Shown here in pieces: positions 28,421-39,806 of a stretch of 64,000 bases of DNA. Within the stretch, counting starts at the first letter, position 1. Each line of letters opens with the position of its first letter. A program made the translations under genes and the position numbers. The stretch is from Siderastrea radians (lineage: Eukaryota; Cnidaria; Anthozoa; Scleractinia; Rhizangiidae), in NCBI GenBank assembly GCA_964017195.1, contig OZ024895.1:13552534-13616533 (forward strand). The letters are read 5' to 3'. The notes beneath the pieces are model-generated. The model was given only the letters and a program-made list of their open reading frames with translations, was not told where the DNA came from and made no database searches.

Positions 28421-29022
28421 TTACACTCAAACGAAGAAAACCGTGAACACTGAAAATATTTCTGGAATGTTCATTGTGTTTTGACCAATCACGTGCAATA
28501 CCTTGTAACCGCAGAAAACGAATGGGTTGCTCAGTCAAGGAAAGGATTTGGCCTCAATTTGTTTCGAAAGACCTCAAGATTTAACGATTTTGGCCTAAAT
28601 AAATCGAGTCAGCTGTGCTATCAGAAAGAATAGCAGCTTTGGGCGAATTTTAAAGGAGAACATTGCAATTTTTACATCAAGGTGAAATAACTGTCGCTTG
28701 AGTTGCTTTTATGTGAAATGTTGGAACCGCTAATCGTTGGGCCGCCATGTCGAAAAATTTTATTATCCCAAAGCGCTCAAACATATTTTCGCTTGCGTAG
28801 TGCATGTGGCTCTCAGATAGAAAGGAATGGTAATTTCAATTCCTATAAGATAAAGATGAAGATTAAATCTTGAGGCCTTTCAAAACAATTCGAGAACCAA
28901 CTCGATTCCGTGACTGAGAACCCCATTCGTTTTCTGCGGTTACAAGGTATCGCGCGCGATTGGTCAAAACACACATTCCAGGAGTATTTTCAGCGTTCAC
29001 GGTTTTCTTCGTTTGAGTGTAA
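28421..29022. mobile_element. 602-bp MITE with about 165-bp TIRs
   Basis: TTACACTCAAACGAAG at the left mirrors CTTCGTTTGAGTGTAA at the right. The inverted match runs through AATATTTCTGGAATGT, GACCAATCACG and AACGAATGGG to about 28,585 and from about 28,862. Its ends resemble those of the element at 53,436-60,623 (TTACA start, ATTTCTGGAATGTTTATTG, ACCAATCA), so both belong to one family. No protein is encoded. Confidence 0.8.
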
Positions 29023-29125
29023 CATTCATATAATTAACTACTCTTTCTTTCGTTCACCTCTTGCAGCCTACTGGGCTAAGTTCCGAGCAAGAGGTAGATT
29101 AGACCTTTTACAATTTTCGAGCTAG

Positions 29126-30638
29126 GATTTCAACCGCAATAACTTGCAAATTTTAGCTGTAAGAAAAATTCCGTTCTCCTAGGGTGTCCTCGAATGAAAT
29201 ACTTGAGATTCTTAAGAAAAATCGACTGCTGGTTTCCGCAAGAATTGCTTCTTTCGGGAATTTACCGAGTTCCAAAAAAAAAAAAAGATCATTACGCTGT
29301 GTAACTTAATGGTTTGAATATCTTTTTGAAGCTTGCGAAGCCAATTAATCGGAAGATATTGTGCTATTCAGTGCGTCATTTTTGTTTAATTATAATATTC
29401 ACGCTACCTTTTGCATGTACTTTCGAAATATGCGGTTTAGTTAAATATACTACCATTATCAAAGCATTTATAAGGTTACACAACGACATTGTCATCTAGA
29501 ACTGCAATTTTGCTCTAGAAATCCGCAGTATTTAGGCACGATGACGCACCATGCGCACGATGTTACTCCCACAAGTGAATATCAGGTGTTGTGTCATCTT
29601 CCTTTGTGAGATGAGACGAGTTACTTTCGTACTGGTCTCAGTTCGTACCGTTCTCACGTAAACGGAAAAGAATCTCAGACCGGGTTCCGGTCTAATATGT
29701 TCCTTCTTTTGGTTTCATCCTTTTTCCTCTTTCTTAGCAATGATAGCATCACTATTGCAGATAACATAGTCTATATCGATAACATAAGTAAACAAGACGT
29801 AGAAAGTAGTATCAATTTAATATATGCTTGCATTATTGCGTGGGAATCCGCCATTTTGAGAGACTGCACAGTACACAGGCTGCCCAATGAGCGTTACTTT
29901 GTGTTTTTCTGTCGTCAGTGAATTCTACGGTTGTCTGTTGGCGTAAATTGTGTGCCAGTTGGTTTATAACATGTTAAATAATCGAATTATGAAGGTTATA
30001 TGGTTCCAAGATCTGCTGTTTTTGTGTTCATACCGGTCTCATGTAATCGACCAAGCAGTTCGTCCCGGTCTCATGTCAGACGGCTGCAAAAATTTCGTAC
30101 CAGTACAAGTTCGTACCGGTCTGAGTTCGTCCCGATCTCATGTAAATAACCCCTAAGTTCCGATTTCAACCGCGATAACTTGCAAATTTCAGCTGTAAAA
30201 AAAATTCCGTTCTCTGTGTCATTGAGTGAAATACTTGAGATTCTTAAGGAAAACCAACTGCTGGTTTCCGCAAGAATAGCTTCTTTCAGGAATTTACCGA
30301 GTTCCAAAAAAAAAGATCATTGCACTGTGTAACTTAATGGTCTGAATATCTTTTTGAGGCATGCGAAACCAATTAACTCGAAAGATATTGTGCTCTTCAG
30401 GGCGTCTTTGTGCGTTGTAATGATAAGCTTAATATTCACGCTACCTTTCTCACGTACTGTCGAAATTTGCGGGATAGTTGAATGTGCTATCACCATGAAA
30501 GCCTTATAAAGATACACAATAACATAATCGTCGAGGACTGCAATTTTGCTCTAGATATCTGCTGTATTTAAAGGCGCGATGAGTCATGGCGTGATTTGCA
30601 TAAAACGTATATCGGGTGTTGTGTCATCTTCCTTTGTG
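29126..30638. repeat. Direct duplication: 29,126-29,608 and 30,162-30,638
   Basis: Two copies of about 480 bp, both beginning GATTTCAACCGC and ending GTGTTGTGTCATCTTCC, are separated by 553 bp. The spacer carries repeated (C/A)CCGGTCTCATGTAA-like motifs (about 29,630; 30,031; 30,064; 30,115; 30,130). It is either a tandem duplication split by an insertion, or a short element with direct terminal repeats. No coding capacity is recognised. Confidence 0.7.
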
Positions 30639-30880
30639 TTAAACCATTTGCAAGTCAAAATAAAATGGCTTACCACATGCAGTCTATGTCGGTGAACTTT
30701 TGGCGATTAGTCTTTAACTATTAACTTTCAAATGGCTTGAATTTTGCGTCGCTTCATGGACCGTTGGTTTCACTCTGCGGTTTGAAGAAAACGATCGCGT
30801 GATCACAAGTTTGCTCACCGCAAGAACTAGATTTGTTAACTCAAGCTCGACACCATATTCCAAAATGACGTGACGTCACA

Positions 30881-32319
30881 CACGAACTCCGAGGCACACT
30901 TCGGGTAAGCACTTCGGAAAATGAACTTGGCGGACGATAGTAGTCATAGCATATACATGCACCGAGTCTGGCAAATCAGAGATCACTTGCAACCAACATC
31001 TATTGTTGCATTGGAAACGTGAAGGTAAGCGATTATCTTTTCTACTGCTCATACATGATGCATTTCCTACGTGAGCTAAATGGCTGATTTACTCATTCGT
31101 GATCCAGTCGTTTTGAAATATGGAATAATGCTCCATACATCAAAATGACAGCTAAGAAGTTCATAATCTTTCCAAGCGAAAAAAATGTAGAGTAAGCAAA
31201 ATAGCAACAAAATGGCCGAAAGAAATATTAAACAAGAAACTCTAGTTAAAAGCTAAGATCATTTTGTTGTTCTTATTACTATTAAGCTTTCCAAGTTTAT
31301 TCCAAGTTCTTACCATCACTTAATACAAAATCAGTGATAAAATTTACTGATTTGGCTCAGGAAGGAGCTCGTTACTGAGTAAAGCTCAATGCATGTTGAG
31401 TAACACTTACAAAAACTCAAACTACTAAATTACCAAATCTGCAAGCAAGCATGATTACTGTTGTACTTTAATTAGCATGGACTGCATCTTTATATGGTTT
31501 GGAATCATCCAGTGTCATAGGATCAGGCTAAGTGACATTGGTAATTGATAGGAGAATTATTGTGAACCTCTGGGGGTTAAAGTGCAGCATAATGGGACAA
31601 CAAACCTAGCTGTGGACATGATTGTGTGCTTCCAGACAATGTCTATAATCCCCCCACAGAAGGGATTGGAAATTCCTGGGGGTGGGAGGGGTCTCAAAGG
31701 CTAAAACTTTAAGGGACTGTATGAAGCTTAATTGGAATTTCCAGAGGGGTGGGGGGGTCCTTAGGAAAAATCCCTTCCATGGGAGAGGTATGGATAATTT
31801 ATGGAACTACATATTATGAAACAGAAACTCGGTGGGGGTATGAAATGATATGAACATTGACTTGGTTCAGAACTAAAGGTGATAAGCATTTTTGACAGAG
31901 CTTTTCTTTCTCACCCCTTTGTCAAGCTGCAGCTAACAGCCTTGGAAATGTTATGGAACTGCTGTTATGTTTCTGTACCTTTCAGTATTACATGTATTTT
32001 TCTAGACTGGAAAATCACAACAATGAAGGTGCTCTGCCTGGACTTTCACTTATGGTATTATCCGAGAGTGACTTTCTTCATCATTTCTCTTCAATCAATC
32101 CTTAACCTTGACATCCAGATAACCTAAATAACCATCAAAGTGAAATATTCATAGCAACAAATAGCTAGACTAAACTTTCATTTAACATTTCATCTGAATG
32201 TCTAGGCAGGACAACATTGTCCTACAAGTTGATAGTTTTTTAATTTGGAGAAGGGATAGGGAAGATTGGGGGAGTACTCATGGGTGTACATGTTTAAATG
32301 GCTTTCTGACAGCAGCTGA
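30881..32319. other. Non-coding interior of the MULE
   Basis: No supported gene. AT-rich with a G-rich stretch at 31,670-31,780 (GGGGGTGGGAGGGG, GGGGTGGGGGGG). Confidence 0.35.
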
Positions 32320-35300
32320 CTAATGCAAATGGGAATTTCTTGCATTCTTGCCCCTGCATGTGTCACACCTCCACTTTCTTTTGCTGTTGATTACCCAGTC
32401 AGGAATGTTCACACAGGTTGGATGATACCAGCGATTACACTGAGAACACTGTACATACTCTTTGTTGTCATTTGGCATTCTGCAAGCGCAGAAGATGGGC
32501 ACTGTTGTTCTGTGGTTGCTGGGATGGTAAGGTACCATCCGTGATGCACTTGCAAAAGGAACCCTTTCCAGCGAATCTAGGCAGCTGACGTAATGGGCAC
32601 GCAAGTTTTCTTGGTCATAGGATTGAGTCACTGGGTCTATGCCATAGCACAAATCTGTTGCATATGCAAGTGCAAACAAGCCACAGTCACTCATATTGGT
32701 TTGCTTTTGAACCTTCTCATTCAAAAATAAAATAGAATCCCCAGCATGCATGAGCATGCGGCAAGAATGGCGGATGGCAATAGGGCTAACTCTTTGGAAC
32801 AAGCTGTCATATATCTTGATAGTTCCAGGCCTGCAAGAAACGGTACTAAGACATACCCAATGATGACCAGTGTTAATTATTTGCACAAACTCACTTATCG
32901 CTGGAGCCACCAATGTATCAGCAATATCTGGGTCATGCAGGCCATCAACACAAGGAAATTTGATTTTGAGTAGTACCTGGCCTGCATGAATCTCAGAGTC
33001 ACACAGCCAGTGTGTTTTCTTTAAAATGTTGCTTCTGGTGTCTTCATAAAGAATAAAAGTGGAGTCGGGGTCATCAGGGTCCTGGACCTGAACCCATGGC
33101 TTTGGATCAGGAGAGTTGACATCTATAGTAACAACTACAGCAGGGGTTTTGGCTTGATTGATTGGTCATTGGTTATTAGTTGTTAGCTTGGTTAGTTGTT
33201 GGTTTGCTTGTTGATTGCATGTTACCGGCTTGTTTTGTTGTTGGCTGCTTGCTTGATTAGTTGGTTGTTTATTCTCGACTTGATTGGTCATTGGTTGCTG
33301 GCTTGGTTGGTTGTTTTTTTTATTTTGTTTATTTGTTAGATTGGCTGATTGTTTGTTTTTGAATTGGCTGGTGTTTTGTTTTTGGTTTGGTTGGCTGGTG
33401 ATTGTTTGCTTCGAAGGTCCATGGTTGTTGGCATGGTTGGTGGGTGGTTGAGTTGCTGGCTTACTTGATTCCTGGCTTGGGTTATTGTTGGTTGCTGATT
33501 TGGTTGGTTGTTTGCTGTTGGCTTGGTTATTTGCTGTTAGCTGGTTAGTTGTTGGCTTGGTAGGTTGGTCACTTGCTTGAGTGTTGATTGTTGGCTTATG
33601 TTTTCTTTTCATAGAATGATTTCTAGTTGAATGTACTTCATCTTCTTCCATTGGCAATTGCCTTTTGTTACCAGTTTGTTGATGGTTAATGAAGTGTGGC
33701 ATTAGCGGCTGCTGTTGTTTTCTTTTTTTCTGATTCTGATTTCTTTAATTTCTTGTTTTTCTTCTTCTTAACATAAATGTTTCCATCCACTGGCACATTA
33801 ACACAGTACTGATTCCACATTATTGATGCGCGTTTCCCAACCCTGTTGGCAAATGCATTTTTTTTTTTGCGTCGTACCAGGAGTGGTATGTACTTTTTGG
33901 TGGTATTTTCTTCAGCATTTTTCCTATATTTTTGTTGATTTTTGTCATCTGGCATTGCGTTTTCATCAGTGGTCTGGTAGCTCAAGCCCTTACTGTGTAA
34001 TGCTTGTAATGAACTGCAATGTGTAAGTCAAAGATGTAAGCTGTTTGAGAGTCTCCCTACATTTCATTGCCTCACGTGTGATTTCCATCTCTTTTGTCAT
34101 CTTTGGCTGCACTTGTGGTTGTGGCATAAAGGTAGGCAATGGAGGGTCAATAGGATCTTCAGTGATGGAGTTGAAATCCAGGTTTTTAAACACAACAGCA
34201 TCGTCAAGACAGAGATGTGGATTTTCACGGAAGCTCTTTAGAAGTGCATCCCACTTCCAGTCTGGTTTGTGTTGGAAAACGGCAAAGAAGTTTTTGCAGA
34301 GTAAACCTGTGCGGCTGAAGTCTGGGCAGCTGCACTTTGGCATTTTATCTTCTCCACCAAAGGAGAGCTTATAAATACCACGTGTCTTTTGACTCGGGGG
34401 ATCTGACATAGAATTCTCCTTTATTTTCACCTTCCTTAATGTAGTCTGCTTTGATTAACTCGGCTGCTGAGATTTTTTTCAGAGAGTGGTTGAGGAATTC
34501 CCTTGGCTTATCATGCAGGTACTTTGGGATAGTTTGCCTGTATCCCTTGTATTAATTTGCCACTATACTTTGTATTGAGCTCAACATACCTAAATTAGGA
34601 AAAAAAGATTACAAACATGAGAAGCACAGGTAGAAAATTTTCTGACAATGCTCTGGGAATTTTACATTTTTTGTTTTGCATTTTGGAGGTATTAATTGGA
34701 TACAGAATGGCTAATATGATAGTTATGTTTGAAAAGTGTCGTGTAGTTTCCTAATATAAATATTTGCATTATATTATATATAACAATTAAGATAAGTATA
34801 ATCTCCTACCTTAGATATTTGTCAGGTAGAAATTCTGTAACAAGGATGGTTATCATTCCACTGAGGCTACTTTTGTTTCGATCTTTTAGGTAACTGTACT
34901 TGAAGGATTCATTTTGGCGCTCTGTGCCGTTGTTTGAATCTTGTCGGTAAGCCCATACCCATCGCTGAAAGAAATATATGTACTCCTTAGATATCGAAAT
35001 TTTTTCTTTTAGATTGCAGAATGTTCAAAAATATTGTTGTGTACATGTGTGTTGGTTTGATTAGTGTTGGAGGGGTGGGGGAGGCTTTGAGAAGGATAGA
35101 CAACCTACTTTTGTTCACAGTTTTTTTTTTATTTTTATTTGTATGCCCCGGTCAGTCTGGAATTTTTGCCACTGATCAGAGATAACAAAACTTAAATTGA
35201 TCATGGAGAAGTAAGGGTTATGTATCTTAGCCATAATGACAGTCAAAATTGCAGTTTACAATTACCGGTAAGACCCTGTTTTCACTGTTTTAACAGAGAA

Positions 35301-37890
35301 AAGAATGACTTTTTTTACCATCTTGGAACCCCTTTTTTGCATCACCAAATAATAGTGTCGATTATTTCATGAGTTTTTATTTAGTTTCTGCTTGTTGGCT
35401 GGTTTGTCTGTTGTTTTTTTTTTTTATTATTATTTAATGTTTTCTTTTTGTTTTTGTTTGTTTGTTTGTTTGTTTTTTTTTGCTATAGTTCCAGTGTATC
35501 TTGGCCTCTGGCAACCATGTTTTCTCAAACCAATTGCGCAGTTGAGGATTAGACAGCCACAGCTCGCTAGTCTTCAAAGACCTGAGGTTATCAGGATACG
35601 CATCTTCCGTTGGAGACTTTGCCACATTGTGCAGCAAATGAAGGACCTCTTCCCTGTGGTCGGTTAAGCCATTGTCTGCTTTACGGAGCCATCTCTCCCA
35701 GGCTTGCTCGCGGTGCAAATCACAGATATAAGTTGTTGTACCTAGAGATTATATTTGAGCAGTTATTCTTATTCGAAAGGTCATAAGGATGTGTGATTTG
35801 TCAGAGAATAATTAATTTAGAGAAAACAGTATTGGACATCTGCTTTACATGTGCAAACTGATACATATTAAATTAAGTGTCAATTTGAGGTCTAGCTTTT
35901 AATTTTGAATTAGGGACTTTTCAAGCTAAAAAGGAGGAATTAATATCGAAGAAAATAACAGGTGTGAAAGGCCATCTCAGATGAAACCAGAGAAGTCAAT
36001 AACCATTCTTCAGTTGTATGCAGTGAAAGGTTTATCCTTCCTCTGGACCTCAATTCCTGGCCATGCCAACATTATGCTACAAGGAACTTTTATTGCAGCT
36101 TCCACTGCAGTTCAATACCACACCCACTTTAAAGAGAAAGGGAGGGTCATGGTGGGAGAACAAAATATAAGGGAGGAACTTTTTTGTTGTTCAGAGACAG
36201 TCCTATTGTGTTCCATCAGCACATGTTGCATGTACAGGAAGTTATTGTAATATTTCATTGTTATACATATTTCTCCTTTACATTTCCAGCTGGGAAAGAG
36301 GACTTGGCATTCATTTGATGAACATTAAAACTAAAATTTCATATAATTGTGCATAATTATATGCTATAAAAATGTTAAAAAGGTCTTCTTACACACCTTT
36401 AAATGTGGACTCTATGGCATTAATTTCTTCCTGACAGAAGTCCGTCATGAAATACTGGGGTTTCCACTGGGGATTCCAGTCACGGAAGATGTGTAGTGCT
36501 TCTTCTATTGAGGCTGTTGTTTCATCTTGGGTTATAAAAGACTCAACCACTGTATAGTTTATGTTGGTTTTTATAACTACAAGAAAGAACAGTGGGAGAT
36601 CATATCTCATTGTTTTGTATGTGGCATCTAGAAGCATGATTTCATTTCCATATCTGCCCATCAAATGCCTCTGCCAAGCTGTTTGATGAGCAAATAAAAG
36701 CTTTTGAGTAATATTTGCTTTAATATTGCCATCCGTGTCGGAGGTGTTCCCAGAAACAGCTTCTGTAGGAGATAGGGAGCAAGGTCTGAAGAAAAACAGA
36801 TCCTCAGGATTCTCTTCTTTCCAACCCTTAATTTTCTCCTCAAGATTTTCCTAGTCAACCTTGGAAAGCATCTGTTTTACAGTTGCCTTATACATATGGT
36901 TTCGAATATCCACACCCTTGGGGTGATAGCGCCTGTTGGTGATTGGTGGAGGATTCTGACCAGCAAAAAGATCATTCTTGATGTAATGTCGCAAGTGCCT
37001 CTTCATTTCATCTACTGTTTTGACACCTTCACCAACAAGGGTGTGGAGTTTTTCAATCAGGCTCTTGTCAATGGGTTGTAACATGCCACCAACCTATGAG
37101 GAAAAAAAGAATTCTATTAACAATGTTATAAATTAATAAATTATTATAATATTAATTTTTATTTTTGCTCAATGAAGTGTGAACTTTGTAGATGAGCATG
37201 TAGTGATGATATGAAGATTTTTTTCTTGTGTTCAAAACAATTAGTTTTCTCGCCACACTCCTTTGCTTGTTCCTGAAATATTGTTTTGAACACTTCACAA
37301 AAAAAGAAAACATGTCTTCATGTGGTCATGTTATATCTTTTATGCATTCTGATAGATACCTCTCCAATGACATGATTTTGTGGTCCTTCTCCATGGGCAA
37401 GCTTAGGTAAATTCTTCTTTCAAATTGAGGCCTCAGTCCATTTTTAACAACATTTCTGAGCCTATCAGAAATGTTCCGCTTGAGTCGTTCTGTGTTATCT
37501 GCAATCTACAAAACAGAAGTATGGTAAGTATCAATAATTTTTCTTAGTGGCTCAACCATTACTTTGAATAGGGATCTTTATATGTAAAAGATTATTGCAG
37601 TTATGCATGCAAGAAATTTCTATCACAGTTATGCATGCAATAACCCACAGTTCATATTGCATGATTTTATATCTGAAAAAAGGAATCCTATCTAAAGTGG
37701 TTTAATAAGAGGATTACTGCTTAAATTTATTATCTATAAATATCTTTTACTATTTTGTTCCACATTTGTATGTGAATTTGCTGTGGCAATTGTGAAAGAC
37801 TCTCTGTGAAATAAATTAAGTTCACCTTGTAATCTGGAAACTTTATAACTTCTGACATCACGATCTTTGCAGGACAGCCAGACTTTATGG
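32320..37890 (-). pseudogene. MULE transposase with SWIM, Ulp1 protease and PHD finger
   Basis: Several exons on the minus strand. 37,826-37,890: CPAKIVMSEVIKFPDYK, donor GTGAAC. 37,340-37,505: IADNTERLKRNISDRL, GLRPQFERRIY. 36,389-37,084: PIDKSLIEKLHTLVGEG, TNRRYHPKGVDIRNHMY, then LLDATYKTMRYDLPLFFL and FMTDFCQEEINAIES (MULE DDE core), with one TAG at 36,851-36,853. 35,434-35,718. 34,820-34,972: NGTERQNESFKYSYLKD. 33,990-34,430: SWIM finger CSCPDF-x-GLLCKNFF, where the usual CxH is CKN. 32,320-33,702 in one frame: a 140-residue Asn/Gln/Thr-rich linker, one TGA at 33,166, then an Ulp1 (C48) protease (GHHW, IYDSL, SDCGLFAL) and a C4HC3 PHD finger (CACR, CSQC, WYHPTC, CDTC). Two stops suggest recent inactivation. 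Confidence 0.7.
35397..35485. repeat. T-rich and (GTTT)n simple repeat
   Basis: A T-run (35,416-35,425), followed by (GTTT)n at about 35,452-35,473 and another T-run. It lies in or next to a MULE intron. Confidence 0.7.
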
Positions 37891-37904
37891 TGTCTTGAGG
37901 TTAT

Positions 37905-38110
37905 ATATTCATAATTTCATCTTCATCTTTCCCGGGTATATTACGAACCAATTTAATGACCAGCTCCCAGTTGGCTTGTTAGCTCAGTTGGTTAGAGCGC
38001 TGCACCGCTATCGCAGAGGTCAGGGTTCGAATCCCGGCAAGCCTGATTTTTCTGGCTTTCTTTTCGCAACTGCATAAGTTGCGTTAATAACTGCGAGGAT
38101 CTTCTTTACA
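37905..38110 (+). mobile_element. tRNA-derived SINE-like repeat
   Basis: A tRNA-like head (37,973-38,043) is followed by a body with TTTTCGCAACTGC, ATAAGTTGCG (a small hairpin) and AACTGCGAGGATC. I recall this head and tail pair as a common repeat in cnidarian genomes, but could not search. It interrupts the 5' part of the MULE gene region. Boundaries are approximate. Confidence 0.5.
37973..38043 (+). tRNA. tRNA-like sequence (degenerate, probably SINE head)
   Basis: Acceptor stem GGCTTGT pairs with GCAAGCC. The A box (TAGCTCAGTTGG) and B box (GGTTCGAATCC) match the polymerase III consensus. The anticodon arm CTGCA-CCGCTAT-CGCAG has one mismatch and C where universal U33 is expected; the T stem has one mismatch. 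A nominal anticodon would be GCU. No isotype is called because of these defects. Confidence 0.5.
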
Positions 38111-38449
38111 CTTATTACTGTTTCGAAATTGCCCGCGAAAAAAACCTGCAGTGTCTCTTGGGTTGGCGGAAAAATAAACTTCGTCTATTCGGTATGCAGT
38201 CGTCGGCCGTTCGGAAATTATCGTAACCACGAACGTCCTCACTAACGTCCGTTTCACGTATGGAGCCAGTTCCATACTTCAAAATGTCCAATCCTCTTTT
38301 TCCTGCGTTTGATGCCTTTGATGAACCCAGGTTTTCAGACACGGTCAGACTTTCAATTATTATTTTTATTAGCATTTTTCCAAAGTCCATATAAAGAAAT
38401 AAACTTGAAGATAAATGTTCTGAAAGACTGTTTCTAAAGGGCCCGTAAA
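38111..38449 (-). other. Uncertain 5' region of the MULE gene
   Basis: Two overlapping minus frames (38,084-38,275 and 38,115-38,390) look partly protein-like (ELAPYVKRTLVRTFVVTI; GKRGLDILKYGTGSIRE) but cannot be joined confidently. They may be first-exon remnants of the MULE transposase. Confidence 0.3.
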
Positions 38450-38792
38450 TAGAGTACTAAAGTGTGACGTCACGTTGCCATGGCGCTAAATTTTTCTGTT
38501 CTAAACAATCGCTTTTGACTGAACAAAACAATGGCGCGTCGGTCACGCAGCTTATGTTTCTTCAATCAAACCACGCGAAAAAAAGAAAAGACTCCATAGA
38601 AGTCTTTGTCACGTTTTGCCTAGGGTTTTCCTAGAGTTACACAATGGTGTAAATCATTACCTAGTGTGATGATAGTTAATTGTTGAAGGTTTTGACACCG
38701 CATATTTAATCTAGTAATCATCAGGCTTATATTTCAGTCGTAATCTCTAGTCGATCTGTTCGAATCGCTTTTGGTTCATTTTCCGACCACGC

Positions 38793-39764
38793 ATGGCTCT
38801 ATCTTCTACTTCTCCCGTTCCTCCGCGAAGGACAAGCAGAAAAGTCAAACCTAATATCGACCCTGACTTTGAGTACGACTTTGTACAGAGGCGTATCGAC
38901 CAACTCGATCGCGAACTCGCAGCATCGGGACTTTCGCCGCACGTTCCTATTGTTCCTTCGCCGTCTTCACGCGTTTCCATTCCTTCAAGGCAGATGACCG
39001 AGACTCCTGTGATCTCTCAGGCCCCAGTTACAGTTCAGGCCATTTCTACCGAGCTTCAGTTGGCCCAGTTACAGCGGGATAAGCTGGCCTTAGAACTCGA
39101 GGTTCTCAAGCTTCGTGCCGCCGCTGTAGAAACCAAGGTCGCAGATGGGACGGAGCCTTCCAAACCTGGCGCGGCGAGGAAAAAACGCACCATCGACTGG
39201 CCGCATGAGTTTTGTTCAGGTGCGCCCACATTAGATTTCGAGAAGTTGGAACTGGCCGACTTTGTTGCTGGTTTCCTCGCAATGATTAAGCCTTATGAGG
39301 CTCCACGCAAAGAGGTCATGCTCCAGCTTCTCGAATTATTAATGCTGAAAGCTTCCAGCTACACGTGGAAGAGCGTACGTGGTTTTTACGCTCACATAGC
39401 AAAACAGGTCGAGTTGTGTCGCCTGGAATTGAACGACGAATCACAGATTCGCGACACAGCTACGATTTTCTTTAAACACTCTGACTTACGGACTTCAACT
39501 CCTCCGCCACGCTCAAACACTTCGGCTGGGGGCGGATCCTCTTCTGGTGATACCAACACTCGATCTTCGAAGTCTGACTCCGCACAGGGCAAGGCTTGCC
39601 GTCAGTGGAACTACACTGGTTCCTGTTCATGCGATTCTGCGAGTGCGTCGTATTCCGGGCATCACAAATGCCGAGTTTGTGCCAAAGACCATCCTATGCT
39701 CCATTGTCCGAAGCGACGCACCGCTATCCCCGAAGTTAACTTCAATTCTTCGGAGCAATCCTGA
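38793..39764 (+). CDS. Gag-like protein of YR2
   Basis: An intact 323-residue protein. The N-terminal part is basic and Ser/Pro-rich, then a coiled coil (ELQLAQLQRDKLALELEVLKL, about 92-112). Next come a basic KKRTIDWP motif and a capsid-like helical stretch. The C-terminal region is Cys-rich (CRQWNYTGSC, HKCRVCAKDHPMLHCPKR), resembling Cys/His zinc modules at the end of DIRS-type Gag proteins. It would package RNA in a particle. It is directly followed, in the same frame after TGA, by the RT gene. Confidence 0.7.
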   Translation: MALSSTSPVPPRRTSRKVKPNIDPDFEYDFVQRRIDQLDRELAASGLSPHVPIVPSPSSRVSIPSRQMTETPVISQAPVTVQAISTELQLAQLQRDKLALELEVLKLRAAAVETKVADGTEPSKPGAARKKRTIDWPHEFCSGAPTLDFEKLELADFVAGFLAMIKPYEAPRKEVMLQLLELLMLKASSYTWKSVRGFYAHIAKQVELCRLELNDESQIRDTATIFFKHSDLRTSTPPPRSNTSAGGGSSSGDTNTRSSKSDSAQGKACRQWNYTGSCSCDSASASYSGHHKCRVCAKDHPMLHCPKRRTAIPEVNFNSSEQS

Positions 39765-39806
39765 CTCGCAAGCTCCAACACAACTACGGACTGCTTAACT
39801 TCCCCA

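Noticed and set aside
37973..38043. Functional tRNA gene
   Set aside because: C at position 33, mismatches in anticodon and T stems, and attachment to a SINE-like tail. Kept only as a tRNA-like SINE head.
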